A stretch of DNA of 64,000 bases from Sphingomonas sp. Ag1 (GCF_000980895.1 NZ_LAZX01000087.1:62001-126000); one strand, 5' to 3'; positions 28,417-36,997 are shown, counted from the stretch's first letter. Made by a program: numbers and translations. The notes: generated from the sequence alone by a model not told the origin.

Positions 28417-29391
28417 CTAGCGCCCGTAGATGAGGTCGAGCACCTCCGCGGAGCGGGCGAAATGATCCGCGGCGGGATCGTAACGGTGGCTGTGCGCAAG
28501 CTGCTGCGCCCAGGCGGCGGCGGCACGGCCGCCCCAATCATCCGGCCCGTCGGTCAGGCGGTGAGTGGCGGTTCCGGTGAAATGATCGGCGGTAAAATCA
28601 TAGAAGCTGCCGCCGACATTGCGGAAGCCAGCCCCACCCTGCGTGCCGTAGAAATCGGCGGCGATCACCGCATCCTGCCCCGCGTGGAGGCGCCAGGAAC
28701 AGGTGAGGCGGACGGTGGCGCCGCCCGCGGTGAAGCTGGCGCTGGCATAATCCTCCACCGAGCCGGGGTGGAGCGGCTGTCCCCCGGCATAAAGCGCGGC
28801 ATGGGCGTCGCTCGCCTTGGGGAAGCCGAGCGTCCAGAGCGCGAGATCGACGAGGTGGACGCCGAGGTCGACCACACAGCCGCCGCCCGACTGGACCGGA
28901 TCGTAGAACCACGGCTTGTCCGGGCCGTAGGCATTGTGGAACGTGAGATCGACCGCGAAGATATCGCCCAGCGTGCCCTCCCGGATCAGGCCGGCGATCG
29001 CCTCCATCCCCGCGGTGTGGCGATACGACAGGTCGACGCCGAGCAGCCGGTCGGCGGCGCGGGCGGCGGCGATCACTGCATCCACCTCCGCTGCGGTTCG
29101 GCCGAGCGGTTTCTGGCAGAAGACGGCCTTCCCCGCCCGAAGCGCCTGGATCGACTGATCGGCATGAAGCGCGCTTGGAGTCGCGATGACCACGCCGTCG
29201 ATGTCGAGCGCGAGCATGTCGTCGAGCGTGTCGACGATGCGGATCGTGGGGGCGATGGTGGCCGCCTCCGCGATACATTCGGGCGAGGGGTCGCAGACCG
29301 CAACGGCATCGACCGCCCCCGTCGCCACCATGGCAGCCATGCGGTGCCGGCCGATCCAGCCGGTGCCGAGGAACCCGATACGGGGCTTCAT
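28417..29391 (-). CDS. Gfo/Idh/MocA family NAD(P)-dependent oxidoreductase
   Basis: 324 residues. The Rossmann motif GFLGTGWIGRHRM is at the N-terminus, and the dinucleotide and catalytic region includes the family signature CQKPLGRTAAEVD (the usual E-K-P is Q-K-P here, residues about 91-94). The C-terminal domain contains GGGCVVDLGVHLVDLALWTLG with the conserved D-x-G-x-H-x-x-D motif. Members oxidise, reduce or epimerise sugars and inositols. Within this cluster a role in remodelling a nucleotide-free or glycan-linked sugar is likely but inferred. It lies 11 bases after the glycosidase-like gene and 5 bases before the pyruvyltransferase start, probably in one operon. Confidence 0.92.
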   Translation of the reverse strand: MKPRIGFLGTGWIGRHRMAAMVATGAVDAVAVCDPSPECIAEAATIAPTIRIVDTLDDMLALDIDGVVIATPSALHADQSIQALRAGKAVFCQKPLGRTAAEVDAVIAAARAADRLLGVDLSYRHTAGMEAIAGLIREGTLGDIFAVDLTFHNAYGPDKPWFYDPVQSGGGCVVDLGVHLVDLALWTLGFPKASDAHAALYAGGQPLHPGSVEDYASASFTAGGATVRLTCSWRLHAGQDAVIAADFYGTQGGAGFRNVGGSFYDFTADHFTGTATHRLTDGPDDWGGRAAAAWAQQLAHSHRYDPAADHFARSAEVLDLIYGR

Positions 29392-29402
29392 ATGCGCGCC
29401 CC

Positions 29403-30344
29403 TCAGGCCGAGGCGACGAGCTTGAGCGGCGAGGCCTGACCGGCGCCGGACTGCGCGGGCGCGTAGCGATCGATCATCTCGGCACAGAAATCAGCGAACA
29501 TCTGCGGATCGCGCGCCGGGCTGGTGTGATGCGGCTGGACGCCGAGATGCTCGGGCGTGAAGCAGAAGGTGACGGTTACCTCGAACTCGGCCAGCGCCTC
29601 CATCTGGCGGTCGAACCAGTCGAGCGCATTGGGGCGGAAGCGATCGGCCCAGCTGAGCCCGGTACGCAACTTGCGCGTGCCCAGCCGCTTCAGCCAGTCG
29701 ACGGCCTCGTCTAACCGCGGATCCTCGAAGTGGAACCATTGCATCAGGCCCATGTCGGCCGCGTGCCGGGCATAGACGTCGAGCGCCGGCTTTGGCGTCC
29801 CGTCCTCGCGGATCAGGCCCATGTAGAAATGGCGGTAATAGCTGGAGCCTTCCGCCTCGCGGTGGCGGGTGGTCGCGCCCCATGCCTGGGGCAGATCGAA
29901 CAGCGAATACCAATAGACGTTGGGCACGCGGCCGATCAGCAACTCGGCGGTCTTTTCGACGCCAAAGACCTGCACTTCCTCTGCCCCGAACGAGCCCACG
30001 CCGACCTCGGTCACCCAGATCGGCTTGTCGGTCACGACCTCCTCGATCTCGGCGATCTTCTTGGGCCAGTCGTGGATCGACCACAGGTTCCAGTCGAGCG
30101 GGAAGCCGTGCACGGCGATGACGTCCACCGCATCAAGCGCGCCATGCGCCCGCATCCGGTTCACCCATTGCGGGTCGATCGGCGACATGCCGCCCAGCAC
30201 GCGGGTGACCGCCGGATTGATCGCGGCGATAGCATTGCCGGCGCGGATCACGTGATCGGCATAGGACGACCAGTCGGGATCGATCTCCGGATCCCAGTGC
30301 GATTTGTTGTTCGGCTCATTCCAGATCATCGCCGCTTCGATCAC
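29403..30344 (-). CDS. Clan-A glycosidase-like protein with circularly permuted motif order
   Basis: 313 residues. The first segment holds the clan GH-A acid/base motif I-W-N-E-P (E10). Then come DVIAVHGF (near 74) and IWVTEVGVGSFG with the likely nucleophile E113. VYWYSLFDLPQAWG and GLIREDGTPKPALDV then follow as the usual last barrel strand and end. Unusually, what normally forms the first three strands comes after this: LRTGLSWADRFRPNALDWF, VTVTFCFTPEHLGVQPHHTSP and FADFCAEMIDRY (residues about 218-295). A normal GH39-like enzyme has those before the N-E-P motif. The start is a GTG overlapping the methyltransferase stop (GTGA), so the gene truly begins near N-E-P. No signal peptide is seen. 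The substrate is unknown; a xylosidase-like annotation would be guesswork. Confidence 0.8.
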   Translation of the reverse strand: MIEAAMIWNEPNNKSHWDPEIDPDWSSYADHVIRAGNAIAAINPAVTRVLGGMSPIDPQWVNRMRAHGALDAVDVIAVHGFPLDWNLWSIHDWPKKIAEIEEVVTDKPIWVTEVGVGSFGAEEVQVFGVEKTAELLIGRVPNVYWYSLFDLPQAWGATTRHREAEGSSYYRHFYMGLIREDGTPKPALDVYARHAADMGLMQWFHFEDPRLDEAVDWLKRLGTRKLRTGLSWADRFRPNALDWFDRQMEALAEFEVTVTFCFTPEHLGVQPHHTSPARDPQMFADFCAEMIDRYAPAQSGAGQASPLKLVASA

Positions 30345-31156
30345 GAACCTGTACCCCCCTTGGCTGGATAGACCGCCGCCGGGCCATGCTGGCCGAACGG
30401 CACCGGTGCGACCCGGCAGAAATAAACGTCACCATCGGCCTGCGCCTCGACGGAGAAGCCGGCTGCGCGCAGCATCGCCTGGCTGCCGGCAGCGTTGGGC
30501 GCCCACCAGTTCGTCCAGTCGCCGGCGAACTGCCGTTCGATGAAATGCATCTTGGGATAGCCGGGCGCGTCGAAGTAGGCGGGCTGGCGATAGGTGCCCG
30601 GTTCGAAGAAGGGGTGATCCTCCGGCACATCGGCGATCTCCGGCGAGCCCTGCTGCAGCGTCTGGAACAGCATGGCGTCGCGCGCGACATGCTCGCGGAT
30701 GAGGTCCAGCGCCAGCAGCGGATGGCGCAGATGGTAGAGGACGCCCATGAAGATCACGAGGTCGAACGTCTCGCCCAGCGCGGCCACGTCATAGACCGAC
30801 AGGTTGCGGAACTCGACGCCGGTGAAGCCGAGCGCATCGGTCGCGAGACGCGCCTGCGCGAGGTAGCGATCGTCGCTGTCGATGCCGACTACCCGCTCCG
30901 CGCCGCGGCGTTTCATCTCCACCGAGTAGAAGCCGGCGTTGCAGCCGATGTCGAGCACGCTCTTGCCGGTGAGATCGGCCGGAACGATCGAGGCGAACCG
31001 CGCGAATTTGTCCGCCGGGTAATTGCCGAGAAAATGATCGGGCGCGGTTGCGACGCCGTTCAGATCGATATTGTGGAACCACGGCGCGAGCGCAGCGATG
31101 CTGCTCCTGAGGGTGTCATACGGTCTTTGATCGTCCGAACGATTGGCTACCGGCAT
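30341..31156 (-). CDS. SAM-dependent methyltransferase (CmoB-like / TIGR04290-like)
   Basis: About 271 residues. The SAM site is KSVLDIGCNAGFYSVEMKRRGA, and ERVVGIDSDDRYLAQARL gives the acidic end of strand 2. The segment PDHFLGNYPADKFARFASIVP before it, and FDLVIFMGVLYHLRHPLLALDLI after it, are like the CmoB/DUF1698 group. From memory this also fits a family (TIGR04290) found next to such glycosidases. The methyl acceptor is unknown. I chose the Met at 31156 (MPVANRSDDQRPY); longer options run into the divergent gene's leader. Its stop overlaps the glycosidase GTG start. Confidence 0.8.
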   Translation of the reverse strand: MPVANRSDDQRPYDTLRSSIAALAPWFHNIDLNGVATAPDHFLGNYPADKFARFASIVPADLTGKSVLDIGCNAGFYSVEMKRRGAERVVGIDSDDRYLAQARLATDALGFTGVEFRNLSVYDVAALGETFDLVIFMGVLYHLRHPLLALDLIREHVARDAMLFQTLQQGSPEIADVPEDHPFFEPGTYRQPAYFDAPGYPKMHFIERQFAGDWTNWWAPNAAGSQAMLRAAGFSVEAQADGDVYFCRVAPVPFGQHGPAAVYPAKGGTGS

Positions 31157-31331
31157 CGCGCCCCCTGGATGTCGGCCCGCGACATGCGGCGCCATGACGA
31201 GTGACGGGCATCTGCACCTGTGCGCAGGCCCCTCGTTTCGCTTAACGAACGGAGTTTGAAGGTGTTCCCGCTGGCCGGCGCGTTGACGCGCGATGGAACC
31301 GGTGGGCGGTCCGCGACATTCGGCTTTGTTG

Positions 31332-32276
31332 ATGGACAACGGCGCCCAGCAATGGATTTCGGCGATGCGCGAGGGCGACTATGCGCGCGCCTGGGCGCTG
31401 TCCGCGCGGGATCTTGCCGCGCGTGATCCGGCAACCCGCGATGACCCGCGGCTGCCCTATCATCAACGTTGGGTGTGGGACGGGCGACCCTTTGACGGGC
31501 GTCATGTGCTGGTGCGATGCTATCACGGGCTGGGAGACACGCTGCAATTTGCCCGCTTCCTGCCGGCGCTCACGTCGCGAGCACGGCGCGTGACGGTGGA
31601 GGCGCCCGAGCGGCTCCATTCGCTGCTGGCCAGTGCCGATCCCGCGGTGACGCTGGCGCCGTTCGACCATGCCGATCCGCTTCCTCCGGCGGAGTGCGAT
31701 ATCGAGATTACCGAGCTTCCCTTCGCCCTGCTATGCCGGCCCGACGTGGTCGCCACCCCCTACCTCAGCGTGATGCCCGATGTCTTGCCGACCGGCGTGA
31801 TCGGGCTGTGCCACCAGGGTGGGGATTGGGATCCGGGACGCTCGTTCGATCCGCTGCTGCTGCGCGGCATCGCGGAGGCGAACCGGTGCGTAACGCTGGT
31901 GCCCGAGGCATCGCCGCTGCCGGTGCTCAATCCCGAGGGCTGCGCCTTCACCATGGAGGAGACCGCCGCACTGGTGGCGGCGTGCGACCTCGTCATCACG
32001 GTGGACACGATGATCGCGCATCTTGCCGGTGCGCTGGGGCGGCCGACCTGGCTGTTGCTGAAGGCGGAGCCGGACTGGCGCTGGAACCCGGCGGCGACCG
32101 TCACCCCCTGGTATCCCAGCATGCGCCTGTTCGTGCAGCAATCGCCCGGCGATTGGGCGGGGGTGATCGCCCGCGTCCACGCCGCGCTGGTGGCGCGCAA
32201 CGCCCCCCTCATCAACAACGAAAGGTCGGACCATGGCAACGATTGCGGCACCGTCGGTTCCCGTCTCCTGGGGTGA
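31332..32276 (+). CDS. Glycosyltransferase family 9-like protein
   Basis: 314 residues. The N-terminal half has DGRHVLVRCYHGLGDTLQFARFLPAL, the G-L-G-D-x-L-Q-F motif of GT9 and TPR-linked GT41/GT9-like enzymes. The C-terminal half has DLVITVDTMIAHLAGALGRPTWLLL, the nucleotide-sugar-site signature of heptosyltransferase folds, and PEPDW/PTWL-type contacts. No signal peptide is seen. It probably transfers a sugar to a cell-surface glycan. It is divergent from the methyltransferase by about 175 bases and overlaps the next gene by 44 bases. The start is the ATG at 31332, with an in-frame ATG at 31293 as an alternative. Confidence 0.82.
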   Translation: MDNGAQQWISAMREGDYARAWALSARDLAARDPATRDDPRLPYHQRWVWDGRPFDGRHVLVRCYHGLGDTLQFARFLPALTSRARRVTVEAPERLHSLLASADPAVTLAPFDHADPLPPAECDIEITELPFALLCRPDVVATPYLSVMPDVLPTGVIGLCHQGGDWDPGRSFDPLLLRGIAEANRCVTLVPEASPLPVLNPEGCAFTMEETAALVAACDLVITVDTMIAHLAGALGRPTWLLLKAEPDWRWNPAATVTPWYPSMRLFVQQSPGDWAGVIARVHAALVARNAPLINNERSDHGNDCGTVGSRLLG

Positions 32277-32637
32277 ATTGCTCGACAAGATCACGATCCT
32301 GGAGATCAAGCGCGACCGGATCGCCCGTGCCGAGGCGCGGGAGAATGTGCTGCGTGAATATCGCCTGCTGCGGGCGATCGGCGCCCAGGTGCTGAACCGC
32401 AGCGGAGTCGCCGCGCTGGTCGAGGCGCTGAAGCGGGTCAACGAGACGCTTTGGGAAATCGAAGACGCGATCCGCGAACAGGAGGCGGCGCGCGATTTTG
32501 GCGCCGAGTTCGTCCGTCTGGCGCGCGCGGTGTACCAGCGCAACGACGAGCGGGCGGCGATCAAGCGCGAGATCAACCGGGCGCTGGAATCCGACCTGAT
32601 CGAGGAAAAGAGCTACGCCGCAAGCGTGGCTGCGTAG
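32233..32637 (+). CDS. DUF6165-like small protein
   Basis: 134 residues. After a short N-terminus it has VSWGELLDKITILEIKRDRI, followed by long helices (ENVLREYRLLRAI, LVEALKRVNETLWEIEDAIREQEAAR, FVRLARAVYQRNDERAAIKREINRALES). From memory this is the DUF6165 pattern, seen beside glycosyltransferases; the role is unknown. The region is likely a helical coiled domain and soluble. It starts at 32233 within the 3' end of the GT9 gene (44-base overlap), indicating coupled translation. Naming the family is moderately certain, the function is not. Confidence 0.75.
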   Translation: MATIAAPSVPVSWGELLDKITILEIKRDRIARAEARENVLREYRLLRAIGAQVLNRSGVAALVEALKRVNETLWEIEDAIREQEAARDFGAEFVRLARAVYQRNDERAAIKREINRALESDLIEEKSYAASVAA

Positions 32638-32693
32638 CGTCGGCGCGGACAGCGGCGTAAGGGGCGTGCCGAACGCAGGATGGTGGGGCCGGG

Positions 32694-32864
32694 GTGCGGA
32701 CGAGGCTGAGTATCTGCCGGCGCAAGCGCAGGTTCGCCGATACGCGGGAGGCGATCGATTTCGCGCAGGGGCATGATCTGCCGCTATGGCCGTATCGCTG
32801 CGACCGGTGCGGCATGATCCATCTGACCAGCCGTCGGAAGGGCAAGTGGCGGCCGCTGTCGTGA
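32694..32864 (+). CDS. Small 56-residue zinc-ribbon-like protein
   Basis: A small GTG-started gene. It reads VRTRLSICRRKRRFADTREA, then IDFAQGHDLPLWPYRCDRCGMIHLTSRRKGKWRPLS. The cluster C-x-x-C in YRCDRCG, H in MIHLTSRRKG and an N-terminal C give a plausible zinc site. Tight motifs and a basic C-terminus argue for a real gene, and similar short proteins are in my memory for sphingomonads. It sits in the gap between DUF6165 and the GGDEF gene. Its role is unknown. The nearest upstream in-frame stop is at 32658-32660, so GTG at 32694 is the only good start. Confidence 0.6.
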   Translation: MRTRLSICRRKRRFADTREAIDFAQGHDLPLWPYRCDRCGMIHLTSRRKGKWRPLS

Positions 32865-32883
32865 CGCGGGCGGCCGCGCGGCG

Positions 32884-34362
32884 CTAGCGGGCGGGTTCCG
32901 CGACGCTGCTGTCGGATGGCGCCAGCAACCGCGGCTGACCGGCGATCGCGCCGGTGCCGCGGCGGCCCCGCTTGGCGCGGTACAATGCCTCGTCCGCTCC
33001 CTTCAGCAGCGTCGAGCGGTCGGCGTGCGCATCATCGAGCACGCAGGCGCCGATCGTGGCCGACACGGTGATCTCCCGATCATCGGCGCTGACCGTGTGG
33101 CGCAACTCGGACAGCAGGATACCGATCCCCTCCGCCAGCCGCTCGCGCGCATGGGTGCCGCGCAGGAGGACGACGAACTCGTCACCGCCGAGGCGGGCAG
33201 CAAGATAATCGCCAAGATAATCCGCGGCGCGCAGCCGGGCAGCGACGACGCGCAGAACTTCATCGCCCGCCGGATGCCCGAGGCGATCGTTCACCTCCTT
33301 GAACCGATCGAGGTCGATGATGGCCACCGCGAGGGGGGAGGAGTGTTCCCGCGCGCTGACGATCGCCTCGTCAATCTGCTCGTTGAAGGCGCGGCGGCTG
33401 GCAAGACCGGTGAGATCGTCGGTCAGCGCGTACGCCCGCAGCCGACGTTCGACCTTGTAGCGTTCGGTGATGTCCTGGATGACGCCGATCATTGCCACAA
33501 CCTTGCCGTCACGCAGTTCCGGCTCGCCCATCGTGCGAACGCGGCGCTGCACGCCATCGGCGTTGATGAAGTCGAGCTCCAGGTCCCAGGAGCGGCCTTC
33601 TGCCTTGCAGGCGACGAGCGCCTGTTGCAGCAGCGCGCGATCGCCCGGCGCGTAGAAGGACATGGGCTCGATCGCCGCAGTGTCGGTGTCGGGTGGCAAA
33701 TGATGGATGGCGTAGGTTTGCGCCGACCAGTGCGACCGCCCAGTCTGCAGATCGAGCCGCCACGAGCCGATGCGCGCCATACGTTCGGCCTGCTGGAGCA
33801 GCCGCTGGGCACGCTCGATCTCGACCAGCGCCTCCTGTCGCTCGACTGCGAGGCGCAGCCGGTCATTGCTGATCCGGCGGGTCGACAGGATCGATTCTAC
33901 CACCCGCGCCATGCCTTCGAACAACGCGATCTTGTCCGCAGGTGGCGTCTGCGGGCGATTATCAGCGACGCACAAGGTGCCGATCGGGAGTGGAGGGCGA
34001 CCGTCCTCCGCGCTGATCCGCAGCGGGACGCCGGCGTAGAAGCGGATATGCGGCCGACCGGTGACGAAGGGATTGGTCGCGAAGCGCGGATCGGCGCGCG
34101 TGTCGGGGATGACCAAGGTTTCGTTGGCGGCCACCGTATGCTGGCAGATCGACGCATCCCGCGGCGTTTCCGCTTCGTCGAGGCCGTAGCGCGCCTTGAA
34201 CCACTGCCGGTTCACGTCGAGCAGCGAGACGAATGCCATCGAGCAGCCGAACAGGTGGCGCGCGCCCTCCACGATCGCGTCGAACTCAGCTTCGGGCGCG
34301 GTATCGAGCACTTCAAGCGTGCGCAGCGCGCGCAAGCGCTCTTCTTCAAGCGCGGGCGACAT
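32884..34362 (-). CDS. GAF-PAS-GGDEF diguanylate cyclase
   Basis: 492 residues. A GAF domain spans about 20-155 (ALRTLEVLDTAPEAEFD ... PRDASICQHTVAANETLVIPDTRADPRFATNPFV). A helical linker leads to a PAS domain with PAC segment (about 190-310, ending MIGVIQDITERYKVERRL). The GGDEF domain (about 320-470) has AARLGGDEFVVLL intact, so it should make cyclic-di-GMP. I see no canonical RxxD inhibitory site five residues before GGDEF and no EAL domain. It likely senses a soluble cue. It lies just downstream of the regA gene on the same strand, with about 50 bases between. The start is the ATG at 34362. Confidence 0.93.
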   Translation of the reverse strand: MSPALEEERLRALRTLEVLDTAPEAEFDAIVEGARHLFGCSMAFVSLLDVNRQWFKARYGLDEAETPRDASICQHTVAANETLVIPDTRADPRFATNPFVTGRPHIRFYAGVPLRISAEDGRPPLPIGTLCVADNRPQTPPADKIALFEGMARVVESILSTRRISNDRLRLAVERQEALVEIERAQRLLQQAERMARIGSWRLDLQTGRSHWSAQTYAIHHLPPDTDTAAIEPMSFYAPGDRALLQQALVACKAEGRSWDLELDFINADGVQRRVRTMGEPELRDGKVVAMIGVIQDITERYKVERRLRAYALTDDLTGLASRRAFNEQIDEAIVSAREHSSPLAVAIIDLDRFKEVNDRLGHPAGDEVLRVVAARLRAADYLGDYLAARLGGDEFVVLLRGTHARERLAEGIGILLSELRHTVSADDREITVSATIGACVLDDAHADRSTLLKGADEALYRAKRGRRGTGAIAGQPRLLAPSDSSVAEPAR

Positions 34363-34411
34363 GGGTCGACCTTCTGTCACAATGCTTACCCAAATGTTAA
34401 CGCCGCGGCGC

Positions 34412-34948
34412 TCAGCGCAGCGGTTTTTTTTCCAGTTTGCGGGCGAGGGTGCGGCGATGCATGCCGAGCCGGCGCGCGGTCTCGGAAATGTTGAAGCCGG
34501 TTTCCGCCAGCGTTTCGTTGATCCGCTCCCATTCCAGCGTCTTGATCGATGTGCTGCGGCCTTCGATCGGCACGGCAGCGTCCCCCAGAGCGGCCTTGCC
34601 GAACGCCGCTTCGATATCGTCGGTGTTGGCGGGCTTTGCGAGATAATGGCACGCGCCAAGCTTGATCGCCTCCACCGCTGTCGCGATGCTGGCAAAGCCG
34701 GTGAGGACGACGATGAGCATGGCGGGGTCAAAGGCGTGGAGCCGTTCCACGCAGGCAAGGCCGGAAGCGCTGCCCAGCTTCAGATCGACCACCGCATAGC
34801 CGGGATGCGCTTCTTCCAGCGCAGCCTCCATCTCGGCAGGGCCCTGCGCCACCCAGACCGCATAGTCGCGCCGTTCAAAGGAGCGTTGCAGGGTCCGCGC
34901 AAAGGTCGAGTCATCCTCGACGATGAGGAGGCGGCGCTGATCGGTCAT
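34412..34948 (-). CDS. regA: Redox response regulator RegA/PrrA/ActR
   Basis: 178 residues. The receiver domain has DD at 12-13, phosphoacceptor D55 in YAVVDLKLG, Thr in VLTGFAS and Lys in LAKPAN. The C-terminal Fis-type HTH has WERINETLAETGFNISETARRLGMHRRTLARKLEKKPLR, closely matching the highly conserved RegA/PrrA/ActR DNA-binding end. RegA controls respiration, photosynthesis and nitrogen genes in answer to redox state. It follows regB by 58 bases in the oxidase operon. Confidence 0.92.
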   Translation of the reverse strand: MTDQRRLLIVEDDSTFARTLQRSFERRDYAVWVAQGPAEMEAALEEAHPGYAVVDLKLGSASGLACVERLHAFDPAMLIVVLTGFASIATAVEAIKLGACHYLAKPANTDDIEAAFGKAALGDAAVPIEGRSTSIKTLEWERINETLAETGFNISETARRLGMHRRTLARKLEKKPLR

Positions 34949-35006
34949 GGCGATGGTGTACCAGTGCGTCAGTCGCTTTCAAAACGCGCGGCGCGGATTG
35001 TCGCGA

Positions 35007-36311
35007 TCAGCGCCGCTTGGGGGCGAGCGGCAAGACCAGCCTGACCTCCGCACCGCCGCCTTCGCGGTTCACCGCCTCAAGTCGGCCGCCGAGCCGGCGG
35101 GCAACGTTGTTGGCCAGGAACAGGCCGACGCCGTGGCCGGCCCCCTTGCCCGACTGGTAGAGTTTGCCAAGGCTGGCCAACTGCGCCTCGGTAAAGCCGC
35201 GCCCGTCGTCGATCACGGCGATAACCAGTTCCTCGCCGTCGCGCGTGGCGCGTAACGTCAGCCCGGCAGGGGACGCCTCGGCAGCATTGTCGAGGAGGTT
35301 CCAGATCGCCTGGCGAAGCGCGGGGCCGGCAACCACCGCGGCATCGCCGAGGGCTTCCAGATCCACCACCAGCGGCGCGCTGGCCAGCGTGGGGCGCCAT
35401 TCATCGACGATGTCAGCGAGGAAGGCGCCCGCCGGGACGCTTTCCATCGCCTCGCCCCGCGGCTCCCCGGCGGAATGGAGGATATCGGTGACGATCGCCT
35501 TGCAGCGCTGCACCTCGGCCTGCATGTCATCGAGCTCGGCGGCGAGATCGGGATCCTGTGCGATCTTGGGCAGGCGGCGCCAGTCGCCCAGGATGACGGC
35601 GAGCGAGGCGAGGGGGGTGCCGAGTTCATGCGCCGCGCCGCTGGCGAACAGCCCCATGCGCACGATCCCTTCCTCCTCCGCCGCACGCTGGCGCATATCG
35701 GCGAGATAGGCGTCGCGGGCGCGCAAATTGCGGCTGATGCGGGTGACGAACATCGCCAGCAGCACGCCGCTGAGCACAAAGCTGAGCCATGCGCCGAAGG
35801 TGGTGAGGTCGCCGATCAGCGGCTCAAGCTCCGGCGGGTAATCGAGCGGCCGGCTGCCCACGGTGAGGCCGGCGAAACAGATTGCGGTCAGAACGACCAG
35901 CACCCAGACCGACCAGGTTTGCAGCAGGATCGCGCCCAGCACGACCTGCAGCAGATAGAGCGACACGAACGGGTTCGATGCGCCGCCGCTGAGCGACAGT
36001 TGCGCGGTCAGCGAGCCGACGTCGAACAGGAGCCCGAACAAGAGCGCGATCCGCGGCACCCGCTTCGTACGGAGCAGGGCGAAGCTGATGATATTGGCGC
36101 CGGCCTGAAGCGCGATGACGAGCAGCATCGGCAGCAGCGGCAGGTGAAAGCCCAGCGCATATTCGACGAACAGGATCGTCAGGAGCTGCCCGGCGACGGC
36201 GATCCAGCGCAGATGCACCAGCTGGCGCATATTCTCCGCCGCGGTGGAATCACGCGACGATCCGGCCTGGTCGGAGCGGCGGCCCGTCAGTGCAAGGATC
36301 GGGGCTTCCAT
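35007..36311 (-). CDS. regB: Redox sensor histidine kinase RegB/PrrB/ActS
   Basis: 434 residues with about six N-terminal membrane helices (residues 35-195). The conserved quinone-related motif GGASNPF is at 109-115. The H-box is ASGAAHELGTPLASLAVILG (H228). A Cys near 270 (EVQRCKAIV), about 40 residues after the phospho-His, corresponds to the redox-active Cys known in RegB. The ATPase follows (NLLDNAAEAS, DDGRGF, GHGVGLFLANNVARRLGG). It phosphorylates RegA when the quinone pool is reduced. Its ATG overlaps the surf1 stop by one base (TGATG), so kinase synthesis is tied to the terminal oxidase operon. Confidence 0.94.
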   Translation of the reverse strand: MEAPILALTGRRSDQAGSSRDSTAAENMRQLVHLRWIAVAGQLLTILFVEYALGFHLPLLPMLLVIALQAGANIISFALLRTKRVPRIALLFGLLFDVGSLTAQLSLSGGASNPFVSLYLLQVVLGAILLQTWSVWVLVVLTAICFAGLTVGSRPLDYPPELEPLIGDLTTFGAWLSFVLSGVLLAMFVTRISRNLRARDAYLADMRQRAAEEEGIVRMGLFASGAAHELGTPLASLAVILGDWRRLPKIAQDPDLAAELDDMQAEVQRCKAIVTDILHSAGEPRGEAMESVPAGAFLADIVDEWRPTLASAPLVVDLEALGDAAVVAGPALRQAIWNLLDNAAEASPAGLTLRATRDGEELVIAVIDDGRGFTEAQLASLGKLYQSGKGAGHGVGLFLANNVARRLGGRLEAVNREGGGAEVRLVLPLAPKRR

Positions 36312-36997
36312 CAGCGCCGCCGGCCCGAGCGCAGGACCATCACCGCGCCCGCCACGCTCAGCAGCGCCAGCGCGAACCAGGTCACGGCATAGGACAGGTG
36401 ATTGTTGCGGAAGGAGATCACGGTGAGGCCACCGACCGGATAGCCGCCGGGATTGGGCGTGTCGTCCGCGTCGATGAAGAAGGGGGCGACGGGCGCCAGT
36501 TGTCGCGCGCGGGCGATCGCGGCCACGTCGCGCGAGAACCAGCGGTCGGCCGCCGGATCATTGCTGCGCAGGAAGCCGCCGCCGGGTTCGGGGTCGCGCA
36601 TGAGGCCGGTGACCGTGACCGGCCCGGTGGGGAGCGCGGCCTGGCGGGTTGCGCGGTCGCGGCGGTCATCGGGCACATAGCCGCGATTGACGAGGATGAT
36701 GCCATCCTGGGTCTGCAGCGGGGTGAGCACCCACCAGCCGCCGCCCAATGCGGTGAGCGCCTGAACCAGCGTTTCGCGATCGTAAAGGAAGGTGCCGGTC
36801 ACTTGAACACGGCGATAGGCGTTGTCGCCCTGCCATTCATCCCGCGGGGGGAGGGTGGAGGGTGCGGCGTGGACCCGCCCCTCCACCTTGGCGATCAGAT
36901 CGAGTTTCCATGCGCGTCGCTCGACCTGCCAGATGCCCAGGCCCGCGAACAGAATGGCGAGCGCCAGGCATAGGCCGGCGAAAGCGACGCGCCGCAT
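36311..36997 (-). CDS. SURF1-family oxidase assembly protein
   Basis: 228 residues with a membrane helix at each end (about 5-24 and 198-218). The SURF1 signature is GLGIWQVERRAWKLDLIAKVEGRV, then GTFLYDRETLV, GGWWVLTPLQ, ILVNRGYVP and NHLSYAVTWFALA. It helps insert haem into or assemble haem-copper oxidases, here most likely cytochrome bo, whose genes are immediately upstream. Its ATG overlaps the cyoD stop by one base. The start at 36997 ([15 protein letters not shown]) gives the expected membrane-anchored N-terminus. Confidence 0.92.
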   Translation of the reverse strand: MRRVAFAGLCLALAILFAGLGIWQVERRAWKLDLIAKVEGRVHAAPSTLPPRDEWQGDNAYRRVQVTGTFLYDRETLVQALTALGGGWWVLTPLQTQDGIILVNRGYVPDDRRDRATRQAALPTGPVTVTGLMRDPEPGGGFLRSNDPAADRWFSRDVAAIARARQLAPVAPFFIDADDTPNPGGYPVGGLTVISFRNNHLSYAVTWFALALLSVAGAVMVLRSGRRR

